This document shows, piece after piece, positions 14,117 to 25,800 of a stretch of 64,000 nucleotides of DNA. The stretch comes from Pleurotus ostreatus/Saccharomyces cerevisiae fusant (taxonomy: Eukaryota; Opisthokonta): the NCBI GenBank assembly GCA_024196135.1, contig JAMQCK010000093.1:1-64000 (forward strand), in the 5' to 3' direction. A program made the translations under genes and the position numbers. The notes beneath the pieces are model-generated. The model was not told the origin of the DNA, made no database searches, and saw only the letters and a list, made by a program, of their open reading frames with translations. Positions within the stretch are counted from its first letter, which is position 1, and every line of letters begins with the position of its first letter.

Positions 14117-14644
14117 GATGGTTGGTGGGCTATTACGGTCGCTGAGGCTCTCTCACTTCACGGGTTTGCGGGAAGATGGAGGTGCGTTGTGAGATGCAGA
14201 TGCAGTCGCGCAAAGATGTGCATTATAAAGGCGGACGGTGGAGTCAACACTCCACCGTGCAGTGCCGGAATACTGCGCCGCTGCTCGCTTACCCGCGGCC
14301 AGAAATCGCAAACGCACCTTCACATCATGAAGCTATGTTCAAACGAACTGTGCTCTTGACTGCGGCTGGTGCTTGGCCGGTGCGAGAACTGCGTGCAGTG
14401 TGCGGGCGATGTCGGGGTCTTGAATCTCGATGGACCCCATGGTATCCGCTATTGCGTGGGTGTCCGAGAAGACTTCCTTCCTTCCGGAGACAGAGGGGCA
14501 GCTACTAGCCGTAGACAGAGATGTAAGCTGCAGGGGATACAGAGCAGCAGACAACTGGGAGGCCGAGTTGAACATTCGGCGGCAATTGCCGGCGCCGTTG
14601 CGTCCAACACGTGGTTTCCGTGCGCTTGAGGGGCGGTCAGCAGC

Positions 14645-14798
14645 TTGTGAGTCCGGCAAGGTCCGAGGAACGAGGGTCGGGCCGGAGGTTGGTCTATGGA
14701 CGAAGGGAGATGATCGAAGGTTTCCGATCGCCACTGCTTGGCTCGATCGGCCACCTTCGACATCTGCAGAGCCGTACGAGCGTACGCTCTTTCAGCAT
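14645..14798 (+). repeat. Partial copy of the 372-bp tandem repeat unit
   Basis: About 154 bp that read identically to 15492-15645 in the tandem array. It begins TTGTGAGTCCGGCAAGG and ends CTCTTTCAGCA. The match stops sharply on both sides, about 0.7 kb before the array. Confidence 0.85.
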
Positions 14799-15141
14799 CC
14801 AGACATCAGGACAAGCTTGCAGAGGAGGGGGGGGGTCTCGTTGACACCGCTTGAGTACCTTGCGAGCACAAGATGCCTCGTTTAGAAAGCGTATTCGCGG
14901 TCGATCAGCGAAATCTCCCTCACGGGGTACGTCCTTTCCCCTGTCCCACGACGCCCACGACGCCTTGCCGCTTGTATGCTGCTGCCGTGTATGGGACATG
15001 CGTCCCAGCACAAATGTACATATCACTCTCATTTTGCCCCTATTCTCTGCCTGCTTGCAGAACACATCCCCGCAGGTCACGCACCCCTTGCACTGCTTGC
15101 AAATCTACTATGTTCTATGCTGCTCAATTACCTACTGTGTT

Positions 15142-15177
15142 CCACGACGCCCACGACGCCCACGACGCCCACGACGC
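15142..15177 (+). repeat. CCACGACGC microsatellite, four copies
   Basis: Four head-to-tail copies of CCACGACGC. A shorter run of the same unit lies near 14948-14966. Confidence 0.75.
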
Positions 15178-15371
15178 TCTATCCGCTTGTTATTGTCGCC
15201 GCATTAACTGAGACAAGCGTCTCAGGCTGATTTTCCCACAGGTGCTCCAAAATTCGTGGGCATCGCGGCCGTGTGGGGTCTTGCTTGGTGCTGTCCAGAG
15301 TCTCCGTCGCGCGCTCCTTCGGTTGGGGTATCAGCGCATTCGCTGACGCGTCGCTGTGCGACTTCGATGTC

Positions 15372-16237
15372 GGGTGTCCCGCTCATGCGCTGAGCCCGGG
15401 ATCTCTCGAGCCTGTCGCCGCTCCCTGCCGCCCATCAAGATGGCGGTGGAGAGCGGCGTCCCCCAACCTGAGGAACGAATGAGTCCATAGATTGTGAGTC
15501 CGGCAAGGTCCGAGGAACGAGGGTCGGGCCGGAGGTTGGTCTATGGACGAAGGGAGATGATCGAAGGTTTCCGATCGCCACTGCTTGGCTCGATCGGCCA
15601 CCTTCGACATCTGCAGAGCCGTACGAGCGTACGCTCTTTCAGCACCCGCCCACCGCTCCCTTTTTGAGTTCTGTGTGTGAGTTCTGTGTGAGAATTTCGT
15701 GACTTCAAGACTTTAAGTTTCCCCGGCTCTGAGATCCCGGTCGGGGTGTCCCGCTCATGCGCTGAGCCCGGGATCTCTCGAGCCTGTCGCCGCTCCCTGC
15801 CGCCCATCAAGATGGCGGTGGAGAGCGGCGTCCCCCAACCTGAGGAACGAATGAGTCCATAGATTGTGAGTCCGGCAAGGTCCGAGGAACGAGGGTCGGG
15901 CCGGAGGTTGGTCTATGGACGAAGGGAGATGATCGAAGGTTTCCGATCGCCACTGCTTGGCTCGATCGGCCACCTTCGACATCTGCAGAGCCGTACGAGC
16001 GTACGCTCTTTCAGCACCCGCCCACCGCTCCCTTTTTGAGTTCTGTGTGTGAGTTCTGTGTGAGAATTTCGTGACTTCAAGACTTTAAGTTTCCCCGGCT
16101 CTGAGATCCCGGTCGGGGTGTCCCGCTCATGCGCTGAGCCCGGGATCTCTCGAGCCTGTCGCCGCTCCCTGCCGCCCATCAAGATGGCGGTGGAGAGCGG
16201 CGTCCCCCAACCTGAGGAACGAATGAGTCCATAGATT
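15372..16237 (+). repeat. Tandem array, 372-bp unit, 2.3 copies
   Basis: The copies start at 15372, 15744 and 16116; the last is cut at 122 bp. The first two appear identical by eye. The unit contains GTGTCCCGCTCATGCGCTGAG, a TGTGTGTGAGTTCTGTGTG stretch and the segment also found at 14645. 372 is a multiple of three, so long minus-strand frames stay open through the array; this is a by-product of the period, not evidence for a gene. It resembles no rRNA or known transposon end that I recognise. Confidence 0.9.
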
Positions 16238-16344
16238 CGCCTCATCCTTGTCCTCTACCATATTCACGACGGGCTCGTCTGAGTGCTTTCAAGACGACAC
16301 ATAGTACGTGACAAGCTGCCTTACCATAGATGCGAGACTGACTT

Positions 16345-17724
16345 ATGTGCGTTCAGCGCGCGTACTGGATGCGGGACCTTGAGCTTTCACTCTGCCCCGG
16401 CTGCAACCGGCACCTCGCGGTCGACGGCACCGCAAGCGCGACGCAAGAAGCGCTCGAGGCGATCAGAGAAGGCGATAGTCCTTCCGATTCCTCGTGCGTC
16501 GAGCTCAACCGTGTCGCCCGCGAAGCCGAGCTGCAGGCTGCCGACCTCGATCGCGAGATCAAGCGACTGCACGCGCTGGCTCGGGGCCTTCAAGCTCACC
16601 GGGACCGGCTGCTTGGGTTTGCTCGTCAAAAGCGCGCACTTGCGGCCCCCGTTCGACGTCTTCCAATCGAGATACTCGAGGTCATTTTCATGCGCGTCTG
16701 CGCAGACGTTTGTCTCAAGTATCCTATGAGCTCCGCACGTCTTCCAGTCAACCGACTCCGCGGCGTATGCAGCAGATGGCGCTCTGTCGTGGTTAGCTAC
16801 GAGGCGCACCTCTGGAAAGCGGAAGACGTCTATATCGACCTCCACTCGCTATCGCATGGTGTCGAGTGGTGGGACGAGCTCGACCAGGCACGTGAATTTT
16901 GCTCCGCCGTCGTGCAAGTCCTTCAGCGATCGGCGGAAACGCCTTTTTCGATAGAGCTGGATTGCACGAGTGTGGACGTAGCAAATGACTTGCTGTCGGG
17001 ACACGATGTGTACGAGCCACTCCTCAGGGCGATTACTCGCAGCGTGCCGCGATGGCGCGAGTGCATCATTCCAGACTTCCTCTTGCACTATGTGGTAGAG
17101 CAAGGGTATGACCCGTGCGAAGCCCTGGAAAACATCCACATCACCGAGATCTTCAGCACTGGCGCGGATCTCACCTTCGAAGAAGCCCCACTTCTGACCG
17201 AATGGGTCCATAACGGGAAGGGCATCTCCGTATACCCCAGCTCGCAGATCTTATCGCAGCTCACGTATTTGAAGACTGGCCATTTCAAGGACACCGACTT
17301 CTTATATTGCATCCTAGACGAGTCGAAGGCGTTGGAGACACTCGACATGGCACACCTCGTTGTCTATAAGAACTTTCCCCCCGACGTGCCAGAGGTTGCG
17401 CTGCTTCCACGACTTCGCCACTTTTACCTCGTCTTTACTGATCTTCGATTTCTGATCAGTCTTCTCCAAGCTCTTGTCACGCCTCAGCTGGAGTACCTCA
17501 CGCTCGAGCTCGACTCCAAGAACGACCTAAGGGGAGTTCCTGTGGCAGGCGAGTGGGCATGGCCGGACGCAATTTTCAACCAGTACCTGGAGCGCTCGTC
17601 GTGCACGCTGTCTCGCCTTGGCCTGATAAATATCGGGCTTTCGGAAGAACACGAGAGTGGACTGCGCAATCACCCGTCCATTGGCGAGGTTGTCAGCATT
17701 TCGGGGAACGAATCTGACGAGTAG
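16345..17724 (+). CDS. F-box-like protein (type C family, A3)
   Basis: 459 residues from ATG 16345; an ATG at 16369 (MRDLELSLCPGC) would place the start in register with the paralogues and is equally possible. Order: LCPGCNRHLAVDG, ALEAIREGDSPSDSSC, coiled coil (LDREIKRLHALARGLQAHRDRL), F-box-like LPIEILEVIFMRVCADVCL with CSRWRSVVVSYEAHLW, then LRR-like segments to IGEVVSISGNESDE. It starts about 100 bp after the tandem array. Predicted SCF adaptor by family. Confidence 0.82.
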   Translation: MCVQRAYWMRDLELSLCPGCNRHLAVDGTASATQEALEAIREGDSPSDSSCVELNRVAREAELQAADLDREIKRLHALARGLQAHRDRLLGFARQKRALAAPVRRLPIEILEVIFMRVCADVCLKYPMSSARLPVNRLRGVCSRWRSVVVSYEAHLWKAEDVYIDLHSLSHGVEWWDELDQAREFCSAVVQVLQRSAETPFSIELDCTSVDVANDLLSGHDVYEPLLRAITRSVPRWRECIIPDFLLHYVVEQGYDPCEALENIHITEIFSTGADLTFEEAPLLTEWVHNGKGISVYPSSQILSQLTYLKTGHFKDTDFLYCILDESKALETLDMAHLVVYKNFPPDVPEVALLPRLRHFYLVFTDLRFLISLLQALVTPQLEYLTLELDSKNDLRGVPVAGEWAWPDAIFNQYLERSSCTLSRLGLINIGLSEEHESGLRNHPSIGEVVSISGNESDE

Positions 17725-18381
17725 CTTGGACAGATCTCAGCAAGGCAGGATCGCTTCGTCTCCGTGAGCATTCTTCGATCGGTTCTCGACGTCTAGCCCG
17801 CTGACGCCGCGACAGCAGCTTCTAGCGTTGAAGGTTGCATTAGCTGTGAAGTGTATCGGGGGGAACGAAGAGTTTCTCGCATACAATGTGCTCTTGTACC
17901 TTGGTAATCCGTGGAAGACCGAACAAGGGTACCGTGAAGCTGGGACCTCATGCCCGTCAACAGTCGTGAATGCCGCGCACCGAATGCGAATTTTCGTGGC
18001 ATCATTTAGCGCTTAACGTGAGGGAGAGCGTACTCAATCTGAAGCCCGCTGCATTTATCGAATCACGTGTCGTGTTCGACTTTCTTGTACACGTGTCCTC
18101 GGGAATTGCCGTCCTAATGTCAGCAAGCACCGCGTTGTTCTCACGGCCCTTGCTTCATTCTCTCATGACAAGCATGAAAACATTGGATTCCGCGATGCCG
18201 ACCTTCGTTGTCTGGGACATGAGCTGCGCTGGCGTTCCGGCTTGAACAGTGCCTTACGGCTTTCGTCAGGTCACGCTGTCGAACTGCCATGCTGGCAGCG
18301 CGACCATCGGAGATGCCCACGATCTAAGCACGCTCTGGACACGAACTGCACTGACGGTCACCGCCCTTGACTCTCTCCATC
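17725..18381. other. Intergenic region, no supported gene
   Basis: 657 bp between an F-box gene and the DOMON/b561 gene, both on +. Only short frames without motifs are present. Confidence 0.5.
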
Positions 18382-20035
18382 ATGAGCTACTGGTCTATAC
18401 TTACAAGACAGCTAGCTTGGATATTGGTCGCTCGATGTATAACCTCCGCAGCTCAGACGACTGCAGGGTCATGCAACCCATGGATGTGTCTCAATGCGAC
18501 GTTGAAGGACGACACGATCGAGGTAAGTAAGATATGCACCCTTGGCAGAGTGTGGAATATTCCTTCTGATGTTGCTCTTGCTCAAGTATGCTCTGACCAA
18601 TCTCGAAGAACCGTTGGGATGGATGGCAGTTGGCTGGGGCGATAGAATGCCACAGACCCACATGTGCGTCAACTTGGTCATTCAACCCTCCTCTCGAGCA
18701 CGTCGACGAGCTCGCCATAAGTTTGTAAATGATTCATGGTCTCTGACGCACCTGTAGGGCTGTTCTCTGGCCAAATACAGACGGCACCGTGACTCTTTCC
18801 CAGCGCTTTGCGCGAGGCCATATGGAGCCACGTCTGGAGAATCGTCCGCCACGAATAGCAAGTATTCCGGAGATTAAAGCATCAGTATGCACATATCAGA
18901 TTGTATTTCGACGATAGCTGATCGCGCTCATTGCAGTGGATCGGGACGACAACACTTTCTTTCGTTGTACCCCGAGAGCAAGATGCGGAGAACTCGACCA
19001 CACCTCTCACCCCTGGCATCATCGCCTTTTCGCCCTTCCCTCCCGCGAGCGCAGACCCTAGCGCGCATATTCTGGCGCATACGGGCACCGGACACGTACA
19101 TCTCGTTTTCCAAGAAGACGGCGAAGCCGCAGACGATGTCGATGGGAACTCGGACTCTATTGAAGATACTCCTGCGCAATCGCACGTCGCCGACCGCGCC
19201 TCCACTAGCCGACTGCTCGTGCTACACGGCGCGCTCATGACGCTCGCTTTCGGCATACTCCTCCCTATGGGCGCCCTCGTCGCCCGCCTGACGCGCACGT
19301 ACACGCGAAGCTGGATCGTCGCGCACAAAGCACTACAAATGTACGCTGGCGCTCCTGCGGTTGTCCTCGGCTTGACCGCTGCAATCGGAGGCGTCGTCGG
19401 ACGAGGCGCGCGGCATATTCACGATTCGCATCAAGCGGTCGGGGTGTTGCTGGTGACGCTCTATGTCGTGCAGGTCGGGCTCGGGGTGTATATCCATGGA
19501 CGGCCGAAGGTGGTGGCGCATCCGGTGCGGAATATTGCGCACGTTGCGCTTGGCTTGAGCGTGGTGGGGTTGGGACTAGCGCAGGTGAGATTTTTATGCA
19601 GAGAGAAGAGAGAGAAATCATTCTGACACGGGAGCGTACCAGGTACGAAGTGGGTTGCACGAGTGGGACTCGCATATGCCCAATATGACGGTCTCGGACT
19701 GGGCATACCCGATGCATGGAGCGTGGGCCGCGGTGTGTCTGAATCGCGTTGATTTCCCCTATGCTTCGCGGCTCATCGACTCTTCGCTGCAGCTCTGCGT
19801 CCTGCTCTACGTCTTCGGCTTCTGCCTCCTCCCGCGCCAGTTCGCACAGGAGAGAGCGTCCAAGAGCGAAGGCGCGATGGGGAAGGAGTACGTTCCACTT
19901 CAAACGGGACAGGTCGAGCGCGGCGACGCGCGGCCGATCATCGGGGACGCGGGAAACTCCAAAGTTACAAATGAGCGCGGAGACGCAGTCAGCGACAACG
20001 AGGAGGTTCGAGTTCCTTTGCTACGGGGAGACTAG
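18382..20035 (+). CDS. DOMON-cytochrome b561 membrane redox protein
   Basis: Exons 18382-18522, 18587-18663, 18758-18884, 18937-19583 and from 19643, with a probable further intron near 19735-19790. The start MSYWSILTRQLAWIL gives a signal peptide. Next is a DOMON domain of the cellobiose-dehydrogenase cytochrome type: LGWMAVGWGDRMPQTHM then LWPNTDGTVTLSQR, where Met and His haem ligands are expected. A b561 core follows with histidines in LVLHGALMTL, IVAHKALQMY, DSHQAVGVLL and NIAHVALGLS, two haem-b sites in the family. The C-terminus has LLPRQFAQE, usual in fungal members, then a polar cytosolic tail. Predicted to move electrons across the plasma membrane or a vesicle membrane, perhaps for iron or quinone reduction; the substrate is inference. 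Confidence 0.88.
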
Positions 20036-20398
20036 TATGGCAAATCATCCTTCGACGATACTGGAGGTGGGGATTGATCCCCTTATAGCTTGGACGGCCT
20101 GCAGTCGTTGACGATGGACATTGATATAGAATATAATTATCACGGAGCACAGCAAATAGTACAAACGATTCGAGATATTGAAAGGAGGTATGCTACAGAT
20201 GGTTATGTTACGGGGGCATTTCATATAGTGGTGGGGTACCTAAGGTAGGTAAGTGGATGATTGGATAGATATGGTAGAAACGGACAATAAATAGGTAGAG
20301 CCGGCTACAATAAATACGTACGAGCGCAGACCTGAAAGGATGAAAGTAGGAAGCATGAGCAAGGTCGAGAAAAGTCCGAGGCAAGCGCGACCAGCCCG
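20036..20398. other. Convergent 3' intergenic region
   Basis: 363 bp, more AT-rich than its surroundings, between the convergent b561 and ZF-3 genes. Likely 3' UTRs and polyadenylation signals; no gene. Confidence 0.5.
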
Positions 20399-22870
20399 CT
20401 AACGCCAATGCGGCCTACCAAGGTGATAACGGCCGATGTGTTTGACCATGGCCGTTGCCCTTCTCTGCCCGCCCCGTTGAGGATCCTGACTGTTCATGAA
20501 GCAGGACGAGGTTCCTACACCTCCCCAAGCGCAGGCAGTCGGCGTCTCCCATCCACCAACCTCAACTTGCTCCTTCCTGGGCCTGCGCCTGCCGGGTTCC
20601 TGCACCTCCACCCATTTGCCCTTGATCTCGGTTTCGAAGTGCTTTCGGACGGCCGCTTTTAGGTCGTCGTTCGAGAGTGAGGTATCGAACACGTATGTGC
20701 AGCGTGCGTGCCACTTGCAGAGTATCCCAGCGGGCGGTGGATGGACGGCAGGAGGCGCGCCGTTCGCGAAGGACAGGGTCGCGGGCGCTGCTGGAGTAGG
20801 CTGAGCGGCCGCGGGAGCCGCAGGCTGGGTGGTTGACGCCAGCTGAGGCTGCTGCGGAGGAGCGACACTGGGCTGAGCGCCTTGCACGACCTGGTCCGCA
20901 AGGGGCATCTGGTGAACACCGGCTGAGTGCGTGTGCGCGCCATGGTGTGCATGCAGCTGTTGCTGGGGCGCCCACTGATGTGGTGGAGGGTTCTGAACAC
21001 CGTAGTCCTGTGGTTGAGGGACGGGGAATGGCGAAATCGGCAGAATACAAGAATCGTAGCAGACCCCATAGCCGAGCTGAGGATAGTGCACTTCGAAGGG
21101 GTGTGGGTTGTAGACAACACCAGGCGTCTGTTGCAGCTGCCATTGAGCTGGCGCTTGGGCGAAAAGCGCTGGTCCGTAGTTTGGCTGCTGCTGCTGATGT
21201 TGTTGATATTGATGCGGCGGCGGAAGCTGAGCTGGCGCAAGAGCGTGCGCCAAGACAAGTCGATGCTGAGCTTCTTCATGGTGAGGAGGTCGTGTCGTCG
21301 CACGAAACCGAGGGGCGCTCGCATAAGCATCATCACGAGCATCCTGCACATCCTCCGGTTGCTGCTGCTCCGCGGCGGCCATGCCATATGCTCGAGGTGA
21401 TCTATATGCGCATGAGCGAATGTTCAATCTTGGCGCGGAATGCCCATACCTCAATGTGTCCGGCGCTGCAGGCCCTGCGTGAACATGCCCATCCTGCTCC
21501 TTGCGGAGACGCTTCTGCGCCCTGCGGCGCTTGTCGGCCTCGTCATGGGATGCTTGATCGTAACGCTCTCCGTCTTTCGATTGAGAACGCGCGCGCTTGC
21601 GCTTACTTCGTGCTTGATCATAGGGGCCCGCAACCTCATCGTACCTTTCAGTACATGATTAGCCAGTCGATTCATGGATTGTAGTGAAATTTGCGTACCT
21701 CACAAGCAAGTCATTGGGTTGACGGTTATTGAGCCCACTCGACTCCAGCTGGTAACCAGTTTCTTGGCCGTCTGCGAGGAAGTGTCCCTCGTCCGGACGA
21801 GGTGCAAACAATGCATCGTCATCGAGCTCGGGAGCCTCGCAAGCGTTCGAGGGAGCAGACTGATGGGTAGGCTGCGAGTCCTGTTCGAGCGGGGAAGCTG
21901 CGCGCACGCCAGCAGGCTCTTTCACAGTCGTGAGGACTGAGGAGGTTGCAAGCTCGGGGCCTGAAGGAAGCGAAGCATTTTCTGCAGCGCCTTCCTTTGT
22001 ATCGTGCGCTGGCGCACTGACATCTGCGTCGTCTTCGTGGTCTTTGCCCGATCGTCCGTTATGCCTTGAATGTACTGGTTAGGAAATAATCGCGAGATAT
22101 CAGCAAGGAACTCACTTTTCTTCTGCATCTTTCTCGCCCTCAACCAGTTCCTCTCCTACAACGTCGACCGGAGCATCTGATGCTGCAACAGTGACGGAGG
22201 CGTCAGGATGCTCTGCATCCTGTGCCGCAGCAACGAACGGGTCGTCATCTTGAGGCGCGACTGCAGCCTCTTCGCTGGCTTGTTCCGTGCGTCGATCGCC
22301 GCGACGACCGAGGATACCCGGCGAACTCTTGTACGATGCCCTGGTGGGAGTTGAAGGCCCGTCATAGAAGGCGTCCAGTAAGGCGCTTGTGTCCTCCATA
22401 TTCTCCGGCGTGCGATAAGGGGGCAGCTTCTGCAACGGGGAAGGCGGATCGTAGCGACCCTGGCGAATGACGGGCGATACGTCAGGGGAGAAACGATTGA
22501 CACCTGCGTCCGATGCCCATTGGGTGCGGGGCGAGGGAGAGAGGCGGCTGTATAGCTGGCCATCTCTTTCGAACGTGTTGAAGGTGGTGGTGGGCGGAGA
22601 GTTCTCGTCAAAGAAGCGAGGTCTGGGCGGAGGCGTGCTCGGGATCCATGGTAGAGGGGTAGAGGGGGCGCCAGCGCCGTCTTGGGAGGTCCTACGATGG
22701 GGAGGAGGGCCGAGGGGCTCGTAGAAGACGTCGGGCGTCGAGGTAGAAATGACGGCGGGCGCGTCTGAAGCAGGATCGGGTGTAGGCCGTCGGGTGGCTT
22801 GCTGGCCTTTGTTGGCTGTCGCGCGGCGACCCTTCTTGCCCGTCGCTGCCCTCTTCGTCCTCGCCGGCAT
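20399..22870 (-). CDS. Two-finger C2H2-like zinc-finger protein with Gln/Pro-rich linker (ZF-3)
   Basis: Exons 22870-22116, 22064-21699 and 21644-20399 sum to 789 codons, in frame across both introns. The start MPARTKRAATGKKGRR is basic; the frame is open upstream to 23155 but that part looks non-coding. The first half is Pro/Ser-rich and disordered, followed by a basic bipartite-like signal ARSKRKRARSQ and DKRRRAQKRLRKEQ. Then comes a Gln/Pro/His-rich region (HQYQQHQQQQPNYGP) and a C-terminal pair of finger units, CKWHARCTYVF...VRKHFE and CAWGGVGTSSC...MVKHIGRYH. The fingers resemble those of ZF-1 and ZF-2, while the N-terminal parts do not align by eye. Probable transcription regulator. Confidence 0.78.
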
Positions 22871-25800
22871 ACCGTGCGCTATGTTCGTGAGGGTGGATTG
22901 GGGTGGTGTTGCTTTGTCGTTGAGGTTGTGTGCGTATGTTCGTGAGCGACGATCGAGGCTTGGGTTTGTCGGCCGTCTATGTCGTTCGGGTTCGTGTTTG
23001 TTGATTGTACGGTGAATTATGCGGATGTGGTAGGCTGTGAGGTGCTCGTAAGGCGAGCGAGGCTCTCGACGCGTGAAGGCGACGAGAGAGAGAGGCGGTT
23101 GGGAAGAGATGGAAAGGCGCGTGGAAAAGGGCGGCGGTCGCGATGACGCTTCCAAAATAGTTTCCTCTGCTGATCAGGCGCGAGCCGCCATTGTCACACA
23201 GGCATCAACAATCTCTGCCACCCAGCCTCGAGGTCAACGCGTCGGATGAGGTTCAACTTGAGGGCGAGGCCGATGGGCTTCTGGGCCATGTTATTCGCAG
23301 GCGCAGGAACTCGTTACGCGCCGTGAAATGCCTACTAAGTACAAAGTTCGTCAATTATGTCTCTATTGGGATGAATAGACTGCTTACCCGCAGATCGGGA
23401 ACCCGGCTATCCGTCATTGAAGTCAATAATGGCCTCGCCTCGCGCATTGCCACGGCGAAGCCGTCGAAAGGACTGATATCCATCGCCGCCACCGTCGTCA
23501 CCAGGTCTCGCTAAGGCTTGTCATTGTCCTGGACTGGCTGTTACCGAATGAACGCGCGAAAATCTGCGCATCCTTGCGCGTACTCTATCCTGCAGAGGTT
23601 CTGCGAGTTTGGTGAGCTTCTGAGCTTTCTCCAAAATTGAGGGTAAGCACGTACCCGAAATTCTGCGTGGTCATCCAAATACGATGGCTGGGTGCAGGAC
23701 TGGCGACGAAACAGTGAAGACCTTCCAGGCTTGGGCTAACGTGAACTGCCATCTTCCTCCCGTACCGTCTCCTAGGATGTCGAGATACTCTTCAACGCAC
23801 CTAATTCGACAGCTTGGAGCCTTCCCAAAACTCGAGGCGTCTTATCGCCCCACGGTGCCCTTGCCACGTCGAAGTGGACAGCGAAGCTCGATTGCCGCGT
23901 ATTCGTCAGTCGCCCTTTCCACTTCGGCCTTCGATAATTGCATGGAACCCAACGTGGTCAGCACACTCCACTCGGCAGGTAGATGCCTATGGACTTCTAG
24001 TTGGGTAGATGAGGCGGAAATCCCGAGCCTGTCGTCTTGTGACCAGCACGCACCTGCCCTCGACACCTTCATCGCGCTCGCTGTCCTTCTGGCCGCCCTG
24101 CACTGAGCAGCTGCCCTCGCAATGCAGCCTAGCTATCCGTACAAATGACCAGGGTGCTGTAGAGCCGCGCATCCCGGCGTCGCAGACATTCGCGCACTCA
24201 TGCAACGTTATTGAGCACTTCGCCTCTCTTGCTGAGATTGACACCCTGCGTCTGTGCTTCGCGACAGCAGCCACCACTCAACGCGCTGAGCCGGGATATG
24301 TGCGTTCTAAGCCATCTTTCCTATGTAAAAGGCCCATTAGCGCTTGGGTGCTGAGCTGGCTTCAGTAAACGCACCTCACGTACGCTCGATCGCTGTGTTC
24401 GACCGCCCGTGGCTCACCTTATCTGCTCTTTCATAGCGCGTAGACTGAAGCCTTAGTGGCGCATATATGTGTCGCCCTTCGACCTCCAAATTCCAACAAG
24501 TCTTGAGCTTTAGGGCTGCAAGTTCGCAGATGCACGGCATGCGCATGCGTCGCACTTTCCCCCTCGGCACCTACCTGCATCTCCATCCCATACCCTATCT
24601 TCGAAAGAACTGCACTCCTTGAATATGCAAGGGCGGCCAGGTAGACGGCGCGACAGGCGAGCCCAGCAGACGCCCGATACGTGGACAAGCAGCGCCAATC
24701 GCAACAAGATCGTTTCTTGTTCACATTTGGCACGATGCCACACATATCTACGCTATGTACCTAAGGATTCATGAGCTACAGTTCAACTTCAATTAGATGC
24801 TTGAGAGAACTCGCCCAGATATACAACTCCTCCGGAGCGGCGTCCGAGGACAGGAAGGCGGTAGGCGCCCGAAGTGAACGTCTTAGCGCGCAGATAAGCC
24901 CTCGTATGCTTTCCGACGGCCTCTTGATACTCAAAAGGGTTCGTCGTCCCTGTAGACGCTCAACAGGGGCCTCGACACCGCAGACGGCGACGGGGAGCGA
25001 CGAGATCGGGTCGAAAATGGCGATCAAATAGCTTGCTTCCCACCACCATGATCTCCTGCGCCACCGCTCGCGGGTAGCTCAATCTCCCTTCAAGCCGCGC
25101 CCTTCCGCTCCCTCTTGCTAGCTCATCCTTCTCTGGCTGTATAACGAAGTTATCCGAAGTCGAAAGCGGCGCTTGTAGCTTAGGTCGACTTACGATTGGC
25201 GTGAACTGCGGACTTCGCGCCGTGGTCGTCGTGTGGTATCGAGGGTGCGCCTCAATGTCTCTCACTGATATACGTGTCTCATACTCGGACCAGCACAGAA
25301 CCCTTTTCAACTCTCGCTCAAAGTCGTGCTTCTGCTCTGCCTTGTCCCCGTTCAGCTCTCGTCACCCTCCCTTCTCTCTCTCCCTCGCTTGGTACCCTCT
25401 CCGTCAAGCCCATGCCATCGAAATACATCTATGTCTTCCCAAGTACTGGGGCTGCCGTTGGGCACCTGTTTGTGCGAGGTCTTCCTCCGCCGAAATACGT
25501 CACGTGACCAATCTACCTGGACGAATTCCAACTTCAGCCTCGAGTTTCCGCTGGGATTGACGGCGGGTCCTGACCACGGTACTTCCATCTGGACTAAAGG
25601 ATTTCCTTGCCACGAATTGAATATCGCCGTCGCAGCCCTTGGCAACGGAAGGGCGTACTGAGCGCGAACGCGTAAAGTCCGATTGCATATGCTTACAGGC
25701 GCGGCCCCTGAGCAGATCCTACGCGTGTGCATGGTCGCTCCCTCGCTGCAATCTCGAGGCTGGCTTTTGCCGGCTGAGAAGATGCAATGGTTCAGCTTCG

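Larger units (their letters stand above)
14117..15371. other. Intergenic region with dispersed repeat fragment
   Basis: About 1.25 kb without a supported gene. It contains one fragment of the downstream tandem repeat (14645-14798) and a 9-bp CCCACGACG microrepeat (near 14948 and at 15142-15177). A minus-strand open frame (14339-14734) has no recognisable domain. Confidence 0.5.

Noticed and set aside
13832..14359. 175-codon plus-strand frame opposite the Ser-rich gene
   Set aside because: Antisense shadow; the minus strand has a clear signal peptide and repeat motif.
15142..15177. Possible CRISPR-like array
   Set aside because: The copies are contiguous 9-bp microsatellite units with no spacers, and the window is eukaryotic.
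15383..16245. Repeated minus-strand frames of 75-110 codons in the tandem array
   Set aside because: They recur only because the 372-bp period is a multiple of three; no motif and no start context.
22871..23155. Upstream extension of ZF-3 to an ATG at 23155
   Set aside because: In frame, but the sequence is not similar to ZF-1 or ZF-2 and the MPARTKRAA start has a better context.
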